From the NCBI GenBank assembly GCA_903837785.1, contig CAILVY010000243.1, positions 1 through 47,682 of the forward strand: a DNA stretch of 47,682 nt, given 5' to 3'. How positions within the stretch are numbered: the first letter of the stretch is position 1; the number at the start of each line of letters is the position of its first letter. The notes under the pieces are model-generated. The model saw only the letters and a list, made by a program, of their open reading frames with translations, searched no databases and was not told the DNA's origin. The stretch is from Candidatus Hydrogenedentota bacterium. GTDB taxonomy: Bacteria; Hydrogenedentota; Hydrogenedentia; Hydrogenedentales; CAILVY01. The translations under genes and the position numbers were made by a program. Positions 25,513 through 34,485 of this stretch are shown here, in pieces.

Positions 25513-25892
25513 CTGCGGTGTCCTTACACGTCCGGTTCGATGAGGATTGCGGCGCAGACCACGGCGATCTCGGCTCCCGTGGCCTTCAACTCCGGCCGTC
25601 TCTTGTCTTGCCAGAATATCATCGGATGTCGAAGAAATCCCACAGTAAGTGCGACCTGCACGACTCAGCGCCTCATCGACCTTGGCAGTTTGGTCGTGCA
25701 TTAGGAGCGCAGCGGCATTCCGTGTTGCCGGAATCATGGGCGCGCCGCCTTTCATGAAACCATGACGCGGTGTTTCCCTGGCGCATGTCCCGTATCCGAG
25801 TCAGGCCCGGTGCTGCGCCCTCCGGACGCCAACGCTGCTGCTGGCAGTTCCAGACATGGTTGCGGCCTGGAAATCCCTGAGGGAACCTGGCT
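25513..25892. other. Gene-free 380-bp spacer
   Basis: Separates the GH127-like gene from the serine hydrolase gene. The only long frames are extensions of, or antisense to, the neighbouring genes and look non-coding. A separate promoter for the serine hydrolase and genes after it probably lies here; I could not identify convincing boxes or a hairpin. Confidence 0.45.
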
Positions 25893-27638
25893 TCAGTCTC
25901 GGAACAGGACTTGAATGGAACCGCTCCGGCTGTGCCTGAGGGCATTGCGGCGGTCCGTGAGGTCGCATAACGGCGCCAGGGTGAGTCCTTCGGCCCTGTA
26001 GCAGGCGCCACCCACGGACTCAAGGTGCGCTTCAGGCGGCAGGCTTTCCTCTTTCGCGGAATCCACGCCCAAGACCAGGGGACCGTGCATGTATCGATGG
26101 AATCCCGGCGTCCGCTCCGGCCGCAACAGCGGCACGGCGCCCCGATGCTGCCTGAAACGGACGCTTATGGCATCGCCGGTCTTCAGGGGGCGCTTGAGGA
26201 CGAGAAAGTCGTTCTCCATGGGACATCCGAGGTTCCGGCCGTTCACGCTCACCGCGATGCTTTCCCCTTCGATCCAGGGCGGGATGAAGAGGGCGAGTGT
26301 GCGCACTTTCTCCGATGCGTTCGCCAGGACCTGGAAGTTGATACCGTCCTCGTGCGGATAGCCCGTGGATTGCCGGAGCATCAGGATCCCATCGGGCAGG
26401 TTCGCTGCGACGGTGTTGTTGCCGGGAATCGTGACCAGCAGCCCGTCCGGAATTCGGAAGTAACTGTATTGCAGGGCCCGGGCCAGGCCTTTGCCGCCCC
26501 ACACGGAACAGCACCACGGTGCGGGCGAACCCGGTTTGAGGAAGAGTTGCCCGTTCGGGCCAACGCAGTTGTTGGTGCCGAAGTCGCCGTCCTTCTGATT
26601 GGACAGCAAGGCATTGAACAGGATGAGTTGGGCGTCCGCGAGATACTCCGTTCTGCCGGTCAGCCGCCACAGCCGCACGGCCACGGTGAAGGAATCGACA
26701 ATCGCGCATCCTTCCGTCCACTCGGGGCGGCCAAACCAGTTGTAGTTCTCGTAATTCTCCGTCATCGCAGACTGTCGGTACCCTTGATAGAGACTCTCGG
26801 CGAAAGCGAGCTTGTCGGCAGCGGGTTCGATCTCGCACCACCGGAGGATGCCGCGGGTGGCGAACAGAACGGCATGGACCTGTGCGTGAATCTTGACGGG
26901 GTCCACCTTGTGGTACAGGCGAATCAGGTCGTTAATCTCCTGCTTCAACTCGGGGCTCGGAAAGAGCGCGTATCCGCGGGTTGCCGGGTCGATGATGCCG
27001 AACGCCTGCGCGGTGTCGCCCGTGCAATGCACCCACTTGATCTTGCCATCGGTCTTCTCGGGCGAATAGTAGTAGTCGTAGGCCTCGCGTACCGGCAGGA
27101 TAATCCGGGTAAAAACGTTCTGATTCATCTGCAACGCGGCCGCGTCCCGCTTCCAGAGGCAGTATTCCGTCAGACCGTTGGACCACATGATGTTCGACAG
27201 GCCCGTTTCGTCGGCACGGTCCTTCGGGAGCACCCATCCCAGGCAGCCCTCGGCGTTGAGCATGCCGGGAAGCGCCGCCATGACTTGGGTCAGGGTAAGC
27301 GGCTCCGGTTCATGCAGGGCACGGGACAGCAGGGTGGTCGACAGGATATACCGACCGATGGTGTCGCCGGGGAAAGCGTGGTCGCTTGGTTCGGTCGAGT
27401 AGTTCAGGGTCAGCACGTGCTGAGGCGTATAGGACGTGTACATGTCGAAAGTGTAGCGGGCCCGCTTGAGCAGATAGCCTTCGGCGGGCGTGATATCCTC
27501 GAAATCGAGATACTGTATGGTGTCCAGCCGATTCCTGAGAGTTTCGTGCGCAACCGGGTCCGGTGCGACGGCCCGGCCCGGAAGCACCGGCACGATCAAC
27601 GCGATCAACATCGCCTTGATACAAACCGCAGGGTTCAT
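25893..27638 (-). CDS. Exported GH127-like (beta-L-arabinofuranosidase, DUF1680) hydrolase
   Basis: A 581-residue protein from the ATG at 27638 (AAAGGAGA upstream). The signal peptide spans residues 1-24. An (alpha/alpha)6-type domain carries the GH127 metal-thiolate signature: TEGC (Glu309, Cys311), Cys358, and APWCCSVWGG (Cys376-Cys377). In characterised GH127 enzymes a zinc-bound Cys is the nucleophile. A C-terminal beta domain (PPWIEG, VSVNGR, FRYMHGPLVLG-like) follows. It probably removes L-arabinofuranose or a similar sugar. It is the first gene of the glycan cluster, 213 bp after the alanine dehydrogenase gene and outside the tight operon. Confidence 0.75.
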   Translation of the reverse strand: MNPAVCIKAMLIALIVPVLPGRAVAPDPVAHETLRNRLDTIQYLDFEDITPAEGYLLKRARYTFDMYTSYTPQHVLTLNYSTEPSDHAFPGDTIGRYILSTTLLSRALHEPEPLTLTQVMAALPGMLNAEGCLGWVLPKDRADETGLSNIMWSNGLTEYCLWKRDAAALQMNQNVFTRIILPVREAYDYYYSPEKTDGKIKWVHCTGDTAQAFGIIDPATRGYALFPSPELKQEINDLIRLYHKVDPVKIHAQVHAVLFATRGILRWCEIEPAADKLAFAESLYQGYRQSAMTENYENYNWFGRPEWTEGCAIVDSFTVAVRLWRLTGRTEYLADAQLILFNALLSNQKDGDFGTNNCVGPNGQLFLKPGSPAPWCCSVWGGKGLARALQYSYFRIPDGLLVTIPGNNTVAANLPDGILMLRQSTGYPHEDGINFQVLANASEKVRTLALFIPPWIEGESIAVSVNGRNLGCPMENDFLVLKRPLKTGDAISVRFRQHRGAVPLLRPERTPGFHRYMHGPLVLGVDSAKEESLPPEAHLESVGGACYRAEGLTLAPLCDLTDRRNALRHSRSGSIQVLFRD

Positions 27639-27851
27639 GAAATCTCCTTTGTGCGCCCGCCGGCGACTGGCGAGCCTGCGCTGCCTCACGCCGTTGCCTG
27701 CATTTGAACAAGCTCCGATTGGCCGGCAGACTCCAGCCGCAAGGGCAGACCGTCCCGCGCCAACTCGAACCCGCGCAATACATGAGAGTCGCCGGTATTG
27801 TCCAGGGTGATGCGATGTTCCCGCGACCAACTCAGGCTGCGCGGACGGCCC
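27639..27851 (-). other. Intergenic spacer with a protein-like fragment
   Basis: Between the end of the alanine dehydrogenase gene and the GH127-like start. One - strand frame here (ending at 27686) reads EHRITLDNTGDSHVLRG and FELARDGLPLRLESAG, which looks like a beta-rich protein tail, but it has no start of its own and overlaps the dehydrogenase end. It may be a decayed gene end. A 10-bp palindrome CTCAATTGAG (27851-27860) spans the dehydrogenase stop. Confidence 0.25.
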
Positions 27852-28976
<1,125 letters not shown>

Positions 28977-28996
28977 TACATTCCTCCTTGTTCCTG

Positions 28997-30013
28997 TCAG
29001 CGCAACGACAGGAGGCCCATCAGAAGCCATGACTCCCGGTGTTTCTGCTTGTCTTCCCCACCGGCAAGATAGATGCGATTCCCCACACATGCCACTCCAT
29101 AGTCTATGATGCCTTTGGGAAGGGGATCGCTGAACGAGTAGGTTCCCCTCTTTATGTCGTAGACGAGGACGTCCGCAATGAATCCCTCCGCATCCACGTG
29201 AACGGAGGAGGGCGCTGACCCCGCCTGCTCCTTCGCCACAAATCCCCCCGGGATCAGGATGTAGCGGTCCTGAGAAGAGACTGCCCAGGACCACTGGGCT
29301 GGATACGGGAGATCTTGGATCTTCTTCCAGGTGTCGCCCGTCGGATCGTACACGAAGGATTCCCGTATGCCGCCCCCGAACGCGTACAGGAGTCCGTCGC
29401 AGGCTGTTGTCGCGACGCCGGTGCGCATGGGGCCGGGAAGCGGCGCGCAACGCTTCCACGAGGGTTCTTCCTCCGCAAGGTCAATTTTCCACACCTTGTT
29501 GTCCGGCGAGGGAAGCTTCTCGCCAGAATCGGCAGCAACCAGATAGGCCACGGATCCGACGAGAGCCGCCTGCATGTTCGCCAGCTTCTCCGGCAGCGCG
29601 GCGAATTTGTTCCAGGTCCACGCATCGCCGTTCCTGCCCAACGTCCACGCGTCGCTGCAGTTGGTGTCCTTGGCCAATTGGCCTCCAAAGACAAAAAGAG
29701 CGGCATGATACGAAACCGCGCACGGGTAACCGATGCCATGGGGCAAAGGGGGAAGAGTTCCCCATTCGCCTCTTGCCGTGTCATACGTGCAGGCCTCGCC
29801 GGACCATATCTTGTGGTCCGGGTCCCTCCAGGAAGTGCCCCCGGCGATGATCAGGAGGTCAGCCACGGCGCCGAACGCCGGGCCGCCGACGGCCTGTCTG
29901 AGTTCGCCGATTCTTGTCCATGTTATGCGTATCGGGCAATCGGCGCTCTGAGCAAAAGCGGTCGCATTGACCATGCCCGCGATCAGGAGTGCCGTTGCCG
30001 CCCGCAGCTTCAT
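28997..30013 (-). CDS. Exported Kelch propeller, NanM-like (mutarotase-type)
   Basis: A 338-residue protein with a signal peptide (MKLRAATALLIAGMVNATAFA). Six Kelch-like blades are visible: GAVADLLIIAGG, AVSYHAALFVFGGQ, AALVGSVAYLVA, ATTACDGLLYAFGGG, SSQDRYILIPGG and CVGNRIYLAGGE. Size and blade pattern resemble N-acetylneuraminate epimerase (NanM/YjhT), which mutarotates sialic acid in the periplasm. Its start overlaps the aldo/keto reductase stop as ATGA (30010-30013), so translation is coupled. The NanM-like assignment rests on fold and context; catalytic residues were not confirmed. Confidence 0.7.
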   Translation of the reverse strand: MKLRAATALLIAGMVNATAFAQSADCPIRITWTRIGELRQAVGGPAFGAVADLLIIAGGTSWRDPDHKIWSGEACTYDTARGEWGTLPPLPHGIGYPCAVSYHAALFVFGGQLAKDTNCSDAWTLGRNGDAWTWNKFAALPEKLANMQAALVGSVAYLVAADSGEKLPSPDNKVWKIDLAEEEPSWKRCAPLPGPMRTGVATTACDGLLYAFGGGIRESFVYDPTGDTWKKIQDLPYPAQWSWAVSSQDRYILIPGGFVAKEQAGSAPSSVHVDAEGFIADVLVYDIKRGTYSFSDPLPKGIIDYGVACVGNRIYLAGGEDKQKHRESWLLMGLLSLR

Positions 30014-30918
30014 GGGACGGCCTTCATCAACTCGTCCAGTTGCGCCATGCTCTTGACGCCCACGACGACCGACGTAATCCCCCCCTTTTCCAGGATCCAG
30101 CGGATGGCGTATTGCGAAGGCGATAGTCCGGTCTCGCTGCTCTCGCGCTGAAACGCCTTCAGCCTGCTGTATATGCCATCTTCGAGCTTCACCCAACGGG
30201 GATGCTCTTCCGCGCGGCTCCCCGCGGGAGGCGCTTGATCGGCCGCGTACTTGCCGGTGAGGAGTCCGCCTTGCAGCGGCTGGTACGGGGTGACGGCGAT
30301 CCGGTGGGCCCTGCAGAACGGGATGTACTCGTCTTCGTTGGCGCGTTCGAGCCAGTTGTACAACGGTTGCGCGATCACCGGCAGCGGCCATTGGTTCGCG
30401 GCACACAAGTCGACCATGTCCCGTACTTGTCCGCAGCTGAAGTTGGAAAAGCCCCAGTGGCGCACTTTGCCTTGCCTGATGAGGCCTGCCATGACCGAGA
30501 GGGGTTCCTCAAGCGGTGTCGCGGGGTCGGCCTTGTGCAACTCATAGAAATCCACGTAATCCGTCTGCAGGCGCGCCAGGCTGGCGTCGATCTGATGCAG
30601 AATATGGTCCCTGCCAAGGCCGGTGCCCGTGTATTCGCCGCCGATGGGATTGCCCACCTTCGTGGTAATGACCGCGCGGTCACGGCGCCCTTTCAGAGCA
30701 TTGCCAAGAATGCGCTCGGCCACGCCGCCGGGCGAACCGAGGTAGCGCGCGTAGCCCTCGTAGATGTCGGCCGTATCGATGAAGTTCAGGCCGTTGTCCA
30801 GCGCCCAATGCACGAGGCGCACCGCGTCCGCCTCGGCGACGGGCGTGCCAAAAGTCATGGTGCCCAGGCAAATGGCCGAGACCTGGATATCTGTCCCATA
30901 TACCGGATTCTGCTTCAT
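30010..30918 (-). CDS. Aldo/keto reductase
   Basis: A 302-residue cytoplasmic oxidoreductase. The start at 30918 overlaps the symporter stop as ATGA; an in-frame ATG at 30939 is possible. The catalytic tetrad is intact: Asp48 and Tyr53 in NFIDTADIYEGY, Lys87 in ITTKVGNP and His128 in YELHKADP. The C-terminal SSVVVGVKSMAQLDE region binds NADP(H). It reduces an aldehyde or ketone, or oxidises a sugar alcohol. Next to a sugar symporter and an aminotransferase, a carbonyl sugar intermediate is the likely substrate. Confidence 0.9.
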   Translation of the reverse strand: MKQNPVYGTDIQVSAICLGTMTFGTPVAEADAVRLVHWALDNGLNFIDTADIYEGYARYLGSPGGVAERILGNALKGRRDRAVITTKVGNPIGGEYTGTGLGRDHILHQIDASLARLQTDYVDFYELHKADPATPLEEPLSVMAGLIRQGKVRHWGFSNFSCGQVRDMVDLCAANQWPLPVIAQPLYNWLERANEDEYIPFCRAHRIAVTPYQPLQGGLLTGKYAADQAPPAGSRAEEHPRWVKLEDGIYSRLKAFQRESSETGLSPSQYAIRWILEKGGITSVVVGVKSMAQLDELMKAVP

Positions 30919-32399
30919 GATCGTCTCAGCAACCTCCATAACGTCAGTTCGACGTCGACGTGCGGACCGGCAAGGACAAGGCTGGCCGCGTAGCCCACGG
31001 CCCCGCTGACCAATACCGAGAACGGCATGTAGAAAGCCCAATGGATGCGTTGACCGGCGATGGGCACGTTCATGATGGCCACCGTCAGCGCGATTCCCGC
31101 ACCGGCCCCGCAAAGCCATCCTCGGAAATGGGTGCGGGTGGTCAGCACGCCAAGCAGGAACAACGCCAGAATGGGCCCGTTGAACAGGCCGAGGATCATG
31201 TTGGAGGCTTTGAGAATCTGCTCGATGCTCGAAACGTAGAAGGCCATCCCGGTCCCCAACACGCCTATGGTCCCCGTCAGGAAACGCCCCAACAGGACGG
31301 CTTTGGCCCCCGGGAGCTCCTTCCCGGTCAGGGGGCGCACGAAGTCATTGACGAGCACGGTGGACATCGAGTGAATTCCCGCGCCGCCGCTGGCGATGGC
31401 CGCGACGAATATCCCCGCGATGGACAGCCCGGATATCCCCGTCGGCAACGCGCTGATGATGTAATGCGGCAGCAACTTGTCGCCGGACACGCCCCCCGCC
31501 GGAACCTGTTGGTAGTAGGCAAACAAGCCCAGGCCAATGAAGGCCAGCAGCGAAAACATGAATACGTCGACCATCGAGTTGAACAGGGTCGCGCGCGCCA
31601 TTCCGCCGAAACTCTTCGCCGCCAGCAACCGTTGGACCGCCACCTGGTCGCACCCGTAATCCTGCATGAAGCTGAAGAAATAGGAGACGCCGAACGCAAG
31701 GACGCACGCCTCAAAGAAGGTGAAGCGAAGGTTGAAGAGATGGCCCGACGAAGCCGCTGTGCGGACGATGCCGGGGACCCCCCCCGCGACGTTCCTGGAC
31801 AGGCTGACAGCCACGAATACGGCGCCCACAACCAGGACGACGAACTGCAGGGCATCCGTAAGCACCACCGCCTTCAGCCCGCCCGCCACCGTATAGGCCG
31901 TCGCGACCACCCCCAGGATGAGTATGGCCAGGTACAGGCTCATGCCCGTCATGACTGACAGCACCAGTGCGGGGGCGTAAATCACGGCCCCCAGCCATCC
32001 CAGCCTTGCCAGCAGAAAGAGCCCCGACACACCGTAGCGCGCCGACTCTCCATAGCGGCGGAAGATGTATTCGTACGATGTGGTGACGTTGAGCTTCCGG
32101 TACAGCGGATAGAACAGCAAAATGACAAACGGGGCGACCACGGGGCTCAGGTAATAGCCCGCCAGTATCGAAATGTCCTCCTTGACCGCCGTGCCGGGCA
32201 TGCCCATGTAGGAGATCGCGCTGGTCATCGAGGCGAACATGCTCATCCCGACGATGATCCAGGGCATGTTCCTGCCGGCAAGGAAGTAGTCGTCCGAGGT
32301 CTTCTGCCGCCGCGTCAGGCCCATGCCGATGCCCAGCACGCCTATCAGATACAGCGCGAGGATCGCGTAGTTGACTATGCCGAATGAAACGCCGACCAT
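30915..32399 (-). CDS. Sodium/solute symporter (SSS family)
   Basis: A 494-residue membrane transporter with about 13 transmembrane helices. The ATG at 32399 shares one base with the upstream stop (TGATG). Family features include an N-terminal helix GIVNYAILALYLIGVLGIGM, SDDYFLAGRNMPW, MFASMTSAISYMGMPG, a YTVAGGLKAVVLTDALQ motif (classic SSS signature region) and SGGAGIHSMSTVLVNDFVRP. It couples sodium influx to uptake of a sugar, sialic acid or related solute. The substrate is unknown. With the NanM-like Kelch protein and the GntR regulator, an acidic or amino sugar is plausible. Confidence 0.92.
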   Translation of the reverse strand: MVGVSFGIVNYAILALYLIGVLGIGMGLTRRQKTSDDYFLAGRNMPWIIVGMSMFASMTSAISYMGMPGTAVKEDISILAGYYLSPVVAPFVILLFYPLYRKLNVTTSYEYIFRRYGESARYGVSGLFLLARLGWLGAVIYAPALVLSVMTGMSLYLAILILGVVATAYTVAGGLKAVVLTDALQFVVLVVGAVFVAVSLSRNVAGGVPGIVRTAASSGHLFNLRFTFFEACVLAFGVSYFFSFMQDYGCDQVAVQRLLAAKSFGGMARATLFNSMVDVFMFSLLAFIGLGLFAYYQQVPAGGVSGDKLLPHYIISALPTGISGLSIAGIFVAAIASGGAGIHSMSTVLVNDFVRPLTGKELPGAKAVLLGRFLTGTIGVLGTGMAFYVSSIEQILKASNMILGLFNGPILALFLLGVLTTRTHFRGWLCGAGAGIALTVAIMNVPIAGQRIHWAFYMPFSVLVSGAVGYAASLVLAGPHVDVELTLWRLLRRS

Positions 32400-33577
32400 C
32401 AGGCTTTCCGAAGTTCCGCCATGGCGGCGCACACGCGCCCGGCGAGGTCGTCGACCAGTTCATCTCCCATCTCGGACCACCACGGGAAGCTGATCATGTT
32501 GTCAAAGTAGCGGTCCGTTTCCGGCACGTCGGCCGCCCCAAGCCCGAACTTCCCAAACAGTTCCGAGCGGCAAAGCGGCCAATACTGGACAATGCACTTC
32601 ATCTCATACTTGTCAAAGAGCAAGCGGATGAGCGCATCCCTCTGAATGTTGGATGCACCCCCGTCAAAACGCGCCGCCATGAGGTGGTACACGTGCTCGC
32701 AACCTTCCGGAAGCTCCTGAAAGACAAGCTCCGGAACCGCCTTCAACGCTTCGTGAAATCGCTTCGCCTGGCGCCGGCGCGACGCATTGATGCTGTCGAG
32801 CCGCTTGATAAGCAACCGGCCCACGGCGCAATTGACCTCGGCAAGGCAGAAATTGTGCGGCCATACCCCGGCCGCGGGCTCCACAATGTTGCCCATGGCG
32901 GGTTTCCAGTAGGCGGCCCGCTCGCCTTCAAAGGGCCAATTGCCCATCCAGCGCAGCCGCCGCGCGTTGCGTCCCGTTTCCTGGTCGCGCACGGTCAGCA
33001 TGCCGCCTTCGCCCAGGGTCGTGATGTTCTTCTGCGAATGGAAACTGAAGCACCCGAAATCGCCAAGGGTGCCGGCGCGCCTCCCTTTGTACCGTGCCCC
33101 CGGGGCTTGAGCACAGTCTTCCACCACGACGAGCCCGTGCTGTTTCGCCAGTTCCAGGATGGGATCCATGTCTGCGGTCAGTCCGTAGAGGTGGACGATG
33201 ACCAGGAGGCGCGTGCGCGCGCTAATCAGGGGCGCAATTGTGTCGGCCGAAATCAGCCGCGTCTTCGGGTCGATGTCGGCCCACTTCAACGTCGCGCCCG
33301 TGCGCGCGAACGGCACGGCCGAGGACACGAACGTGTGCGCCGGGATGATGACCTCGTCCCCCGGCCCCAATCCCGTCAGAATGGCCGCCGTCTCCAGCGC
33401 CGCCGTCGCATTGCTCAGTGCAACTGCATCCTCGCTGCCGATGAACTGCGCGAACTCCTGCTCGAATGCCGCGCCTTCCGGCCCGGCCGCCCACGTCTTG
33501 CCTTCGCGCAGGACGCGGAGAATCGCCTGTTCCTCTTCCGCATTCAATCGTGTCTGGATGGCCGGGAATTCGATCAT
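32399..33577 (-). CDS. DegT/DnrJ/EryC1/StrS-family PLP aminotransferase
   Basis: A 392-residue cytoplasmic protein with the sugar-aminotransferase fold. Landmarks: ALSNATAALE, GDEVIIPAHTFVSSA, HLYGLTADM, VEDCAQAPGA (Asp154 contacts the pyridine nitrogen) and FHSQKNITTLGEGG (Lys183 binds PLP). Members mostly transaminate keto sugars to amino sugars; the reverse direction is chemically possible. It lies 21 bp after the regulator and overlaps the symporter by one base, so it belongs to an uptake operon rather than a lipopolysaccharide locus. That setting is unusual and suggests a catabolic role. Confidence 0.9.
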   Translation of the reverse strand: MIEFPAIQTRLNAEEEQAILRVLREGKTWAAGPEGAAFEQEFAQFIGSEDAVALSNATAALETAAILTGLGPGDEVIIPAHTFVSSAVPFARTGATLKWADIDPKTRLISADTIAPLISARTRLLVIVHLYGLTADMDPILELAKQHGLVVVEDCAQAPGARYKGRRAGTLGDFGCFSFHSQKNITTLGEGGMLTVRDQETGRNARRLRWMGNWPFEGERAAYWKPAMGNIVEPAAGVWPHNFCLAEVNCAVGRLLIKRLDSINASRRRQAKRFHEALKAVPELVFQELPEGCEHVYHLMAARFDGGASNIQRDALIRLLFDKYEMKCIVQYWPLCRSELFGKFGLGAADVPETDRYFDNMISFPWWSEMGDELVDDLAGRVCAAMAELRKA

Positions 33578-33598
33578 CTGCTTCGCGCTCCTGCTTGA

Positions 33599-34306
33599 TT
33601 ATTCGCCGTTCTTCAACTCGGCGAGACTGTTGTCCAAATGATGGCGCAACAGGGTCCGGGCAAGCTCCGCGTCGCGCCCCGCGATGGCATTGGCGATCGC
33701 CTTGTGCTCCCACACCGCGTCACGGGCCACCGTTCGCCAATGCGGGTTCTTGCCCATCGCGGCACGGAAATAGTCCGCCAGCACCGCGTGCATTCCCGAG
33801 ATCAGCGGATTGCGCGTCATCTCCAGGAGCAGACTGTGGAATTCGTACTCCGCATTGTCGGCATCCTCCGTTTGACCAAACGCCGTGGTCACCGCCTCAA
33901 ATCGCGCAGCGATTTCACGCAGGCGACTTGCCTGCTCTTCCGTCGCATTTGCCACGGCCAGGCCTATTGCGCCCACTTCCAGCGCATACCGCAACTGCGC
34001 AAGCGCCTGAATGCTTTCCCCGCCAAGGCTCCGCGAATAGAGCGGAAGCCAGTTCCGCATCAGATCCTGAACGTCCGGGCGGTGCATCACCAGGCCCACC
34101 CGTTGCCGTCCCTTCAGCAGACCCAGCGCCTGAAGCTGGCTGGCCGCTTCGCGCGCGATGGTCCGCGATACGCCATACTCGGACGCAATCTGGTCCACCG
34201 TCATGAACATCGCCCCCTTCTCGAGATCCGAGTCCATGATCCGCGTCCGGATCTTCTCCACGAGGTCGCTGGTCAGGCTTCCGTTCAGGTCTTTTCTCTT
34301 GCTCAT
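33599..34306 (-). CDS. GntR-family transcriptional regulator, FCD (FadR-type) effector domain
   Basis: A 235-residue regulator. The winged helix-turn-helix is at about residues 10-75 (MTVDQIASEYGVSRTIAREAASQL, GLLKGRQRVG). The all-helical FCD domain at about 95-225 has metal/ligand positions in EFHSLLLE, VWEHKAIANAIAGRD and LLRHHLDNS. I chose the ATG at 34306. No ribosome-binding site precedes it, but a good promoter ends exactly one helical step upstream, implying a leaderless mRNA. FCD regulators usually repress sugar-acid or fatty-acid catabolic operons until the effector binds. It heads the operon it probably controls, along with the divergent propeller gene. Confidence 0.9.
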   Translation of the reverse strand: MSKRKDLNGSLTSDLVEKIRTRIMDSDLEKGAMFMTVDQIASEYGVSRTIAREAASQLQALGLLKGRQRVGLVMHRPDVQDLMRNWLPLYSRSLGGESIQALAQLRYALEVGAIGLAVANATEEQASRLREIAARFEAVTTAFGQTEDADNAEYEFHSLLLEMTRNPLISGMHAVLADYFRAAMGKNPHWRTVARDAVWEHKAIANAIAGRDAELARTLLRHHLDNSLAELKNGE

Positions 34307-34313
34307 GTCGTAA

Positions 34314-34342
34314 ATAGTAGTACTTTTAATCCCAAATGTCAA
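34314..34342 (-). promoter_or_regulatory. Sigma-70-type promoter for the GntR operon (leaderless start)
   Basis: On the - strand, TTGACA (34342-34337, perfect consensus) is followed by a 17-bp spacer and TACTAT (34319-34314). Seven nucleotides then lead to the A of the regulator ATG (34306), so transcription should start at or next to the start codon. Confidence 0.7.
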
Positions 34343-34360
34343 GATAATGTCTGATAAGAC
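34335..34360. promoter_or_regulatory. Candidate regulator-binding site between divergent promoters
   Basis: Two overlapping direct copies of AATGTC followed by GATAA occur at 34335-34347 and 34346-34357, about one DNA turn apart. The inverted pair GTCT/AGAC (34349-34352, 34357-34360) is also present. The site overlaps the -35 of the regulator promoter and abuts the -35 of the divergent promoter. A regulator bound here could control both directions; which protein binds is inferred from position only. Confidence 0.4.
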
Positions 34361-34363
34361 CGC

Positions 34364-34393
34364 TTGATTCAAAGAATAAAGAGCATTTATTAT
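34364..34393 (+). promoter_or_regulatory. Candidate promoter for the oligogalacturonate-lyase-like gene
   Basis: TTGATT (34364-34369), an 18-bp spacer and TATTAT (34388-34393, five of six consensus bases). Transcription would begin near 34400, leaving a leader of about 86 nt before the ATG at 34486. Confidence 0.5.
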
Positions 34394-34485
34394 GAGCCCC
34401 GGTGCCCGGAGGAGCTGCAGACAGCTTCGGACCCGCGGGCCCCCGAGAAAGCGGAAGATTTGACGAAGTGAATGGAGCACGCACC

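Noticed and set aside
26025..27707. 560-codon + strand frame
   Set aside because: Antisense to the GH127-like gene and without recognisable motifs.
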